From contig URJB01000033.1 in the NCBI GenBank assembly GCA_900548145.1, positions 1 through 23,301 of the forward strand: a stretch of DNA of 23,301 nt, in the 5' to 3' direction. Both the position numbers and the translations under genes were made by a program. Of the stretch, positions 22,686 to 23,301 are shown in pieces. The notes beneath the pieces were generated by a model. It worked only from the letters and a program-made list of their open reading frames with translations. It did no database searches and was not told where the DNA came from. Every line of letters begins with the position of its first letter. Position 1 is the stretch's first letter. Source of the stretch: an uncultured Eubacteriales bacterium. Its GTDB lineage: Bacteria; Bacillota; Clostridia; Christensenellales; Aristaeellaceae.

Positions 22686-23171
22686 ATGCCGGAAGAAAAG
22701 GAAACCTGCATGAACTCATACGACCTGCCCATTTCCCTCCAAGATAAGCTGAAGCGGGTGGACGAGATCCACCGCGCCATTACACGGGCGGTGGGGAGGA
22801 TCGAATATCTGAAGCTCTCCGCCCTGCGGGCCGGCAGCCGTCCGAGCCCTGTGCGCTACGGGCGCGGCGTGGAACGAAGCCACGTAGAATATGCGGTGCT
22901 GGAAAGCGACGCCGAGCGCTGGGGCATCGGCGAACTGCAAAAGGAGCTGGACGCGCTGCTGGAGGACATTCGCCCGCTGGTGGAGAGGCTGCCCGCCGGA
23001 GTGCTGCGGGCCGTGGCCACCCAGCGCATTTTGGAGGGCATCCCCTGCGGCATCATCAGCCGGAGGATGCATTTCAGCCGCTGCTATGTGTACCGGCTGC
23101 TGGATCAGGCCTGTGACCGGCTCTGCCAGATGGAGGAAGCCCGGCTGGGGCTGAAGAAAAACGAAAAATAA
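22686..23171 (+). CDS. Phage-type sigma-region-4-like regulator (DUF1492/RinA-like)
   Basis: A 161-residue predicted DNA-binding protein. The first half is helical (residues 15-50) and leads into RAGSRPSPVRYGRG; a second helical stretch, ELQKELDALLEDIRPLVERL, precedes a helix-turn-helix region, ATQRILEGIPCGIISRRMH, followed by SRCYVYRLLDQACDRL. This order matches the DUF1492/RinA-like late regulators of phages and integrative elements. Two starts have good binding sites: ATG at 22686 (used here) and ATG at 22710, eight codons later and equally well placed. The promoter upstream carries a LexA operator, so expression should follow DNA damage. The family call is from pattern only. Confidence 0.7.
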   Translation: MPEEKETCMNSYDLPISLQDKLKRVDEIHRAITRAVGRIEYLKLSALRAGSRPSPVRYGRGVERSHVEYAVLESDAERWGIGELQKELDALLEDIRPLVERLPAGVLRAVATQRILEGIPCGIISRRMHFSRCYVYRLLDQACDRLCQMEEARLGLKKNEK

Positions 23172-23180
23172 AGGAAGACA

Positions 23181-23301
23181 ATGGAAAAGGCGGACAATCG
23201 GTTGTCCGTCCCAGCCTGTCGAAAAACCCCAAGTTGGCCGTCAGCACCCGCAAACAGCGCTACGCTGGTTTGCGGGGAAAGTGCTGCGGCACAAGGGTTA
23301 G
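23181..23301 (+). CDS. Possible start of a further gene, cut by the window edge
   Basis: An ATG at 23181 follows AAGGAAG at a usable distance, nine bases after the regulator stop codon. The frame stays open for 40 codons to the window end. The peptide resembles no family I know, is rich in Ser, Ala and Pro, and is crossed by two strong inverted repeats (23191-23208 and 23243-23285). It may equally be non-coding. Confidence 0.2.
   Translation, partial: MEKADNRLSVPACRKTPSWPSAPANSATLVCGESAAAQGL
23191..23208 (+). repeat. Perfect short hairpin after the regulator gene
   Basis: CGGACAA (23191-23197) and TTGTCCG (23202-23208) pair around TCGG. No T-run follows, so it is not a standard terminator. 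It could be an RNA stabiliser or protein-binding palindrome. Confidence 0.5.
23243..23285. repeat. Long imperfect inverted repeat at the right edge
   Basis: AGCAC (23243-23247), CCGCAAAC (23248-23255) and AGCG (23256-23259) pair with CGCT (23263-23266), GTTTGCGG (23268-23275) and GTGCT (23281-23285) around CTA, with a one-base and a five-base bulge. The purpose is unknown; a recombination site, element end or structured RNA are possible. Confidence 0.5.

Noticed and set aside
22528..22713. Possible 61-residue leader peptide before the phage-type regulator
   Set aside because: Its ATG lies inside the LexA palindrome with no ribosome binding site, though its stop overlaps the alternative regulator start in ATGA.

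Overview
The window is a gene-dense, GC-rich stretch of chromosome that looks like an anaerobic Gram-positive of class Clostridia. The evidence is two T-box leaders, strong AGGAGG-type ribosome binding sites, a SCIFF peptide with its radical SAM maturase (a hallmark of Clostridia), an EFR1-type ferredoxin, a type 2 IleRS and a short type 3 ProRS. No tRNA, rRNA, CRISPR array or insertion sequence was seen. Most genes lie on the minus strand. Layout, left to right: 1-285 holds no convincing gene, only an inverted-repeat-closed structured stretch and the terminator of the first operon. 286-2521 (minus) is a HisJ-type PHP phosphatase followed by an aldehyde dehydrogenase. 2583-3838 (plus) is a near-consensus promoter, a SAM methyltransferase and a GNAT acetyltransferase, ending at a bidirectional terminator shared with a convergent htrA-like protease (3926-5224). 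The htrA promoter carries two 9-bp direct repeats phased by 11 bp. A secreted protein of unknown function follows (5408-5968). 6093-12332 (minus) is a translation block: promoter, isoleucine T-box, ileS, a COG1092-type methyltransferase, an RluA-family pseudouridine synthase and tgt, ending at a terminator. 12373-15143 (minus) holds a promoter, a TIM-barrel protein, a phasin-like coiled-coil protein and an overlapping UbiB/AarF kinase-like protein. 15218-16556 (minus) holds a P-loop kinase-like gene and an EFR1-type flavodoxin/ferredoxin gene interrupted by a single in-frame TAA. 16756-19249 (minus) is a promoter, proline T-box, proS and a HAD phosphatase whose start overlaps the proS stop. 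19268-22330 (minus) is a promoter, scfA (48-residue SCIFF peptide), an internal intrinsic terminator, scfB, and an overlapping Orn/Lys/Arg decarboxylase-family gene. From 22391 the character changes: a pair of facing terminators, then a plus-strand promoter with a perfect LexA (SOS) operator at the likely transcription start, driving a small phage-type sigma-region-4-like regulator. This last part may be the edge of an SOS-inducible element continuing past the window. The most interesting items are the SCIFF operon (a seventh cysteine in the precursor, an attenuating terminator, a decarboxylase translationally overlapped with the maturase), the SOS-controlled phage-type regulator at the right edge, the single-codon interruption of the EFR1 gene, and the phased repeats at the htrA promoter.
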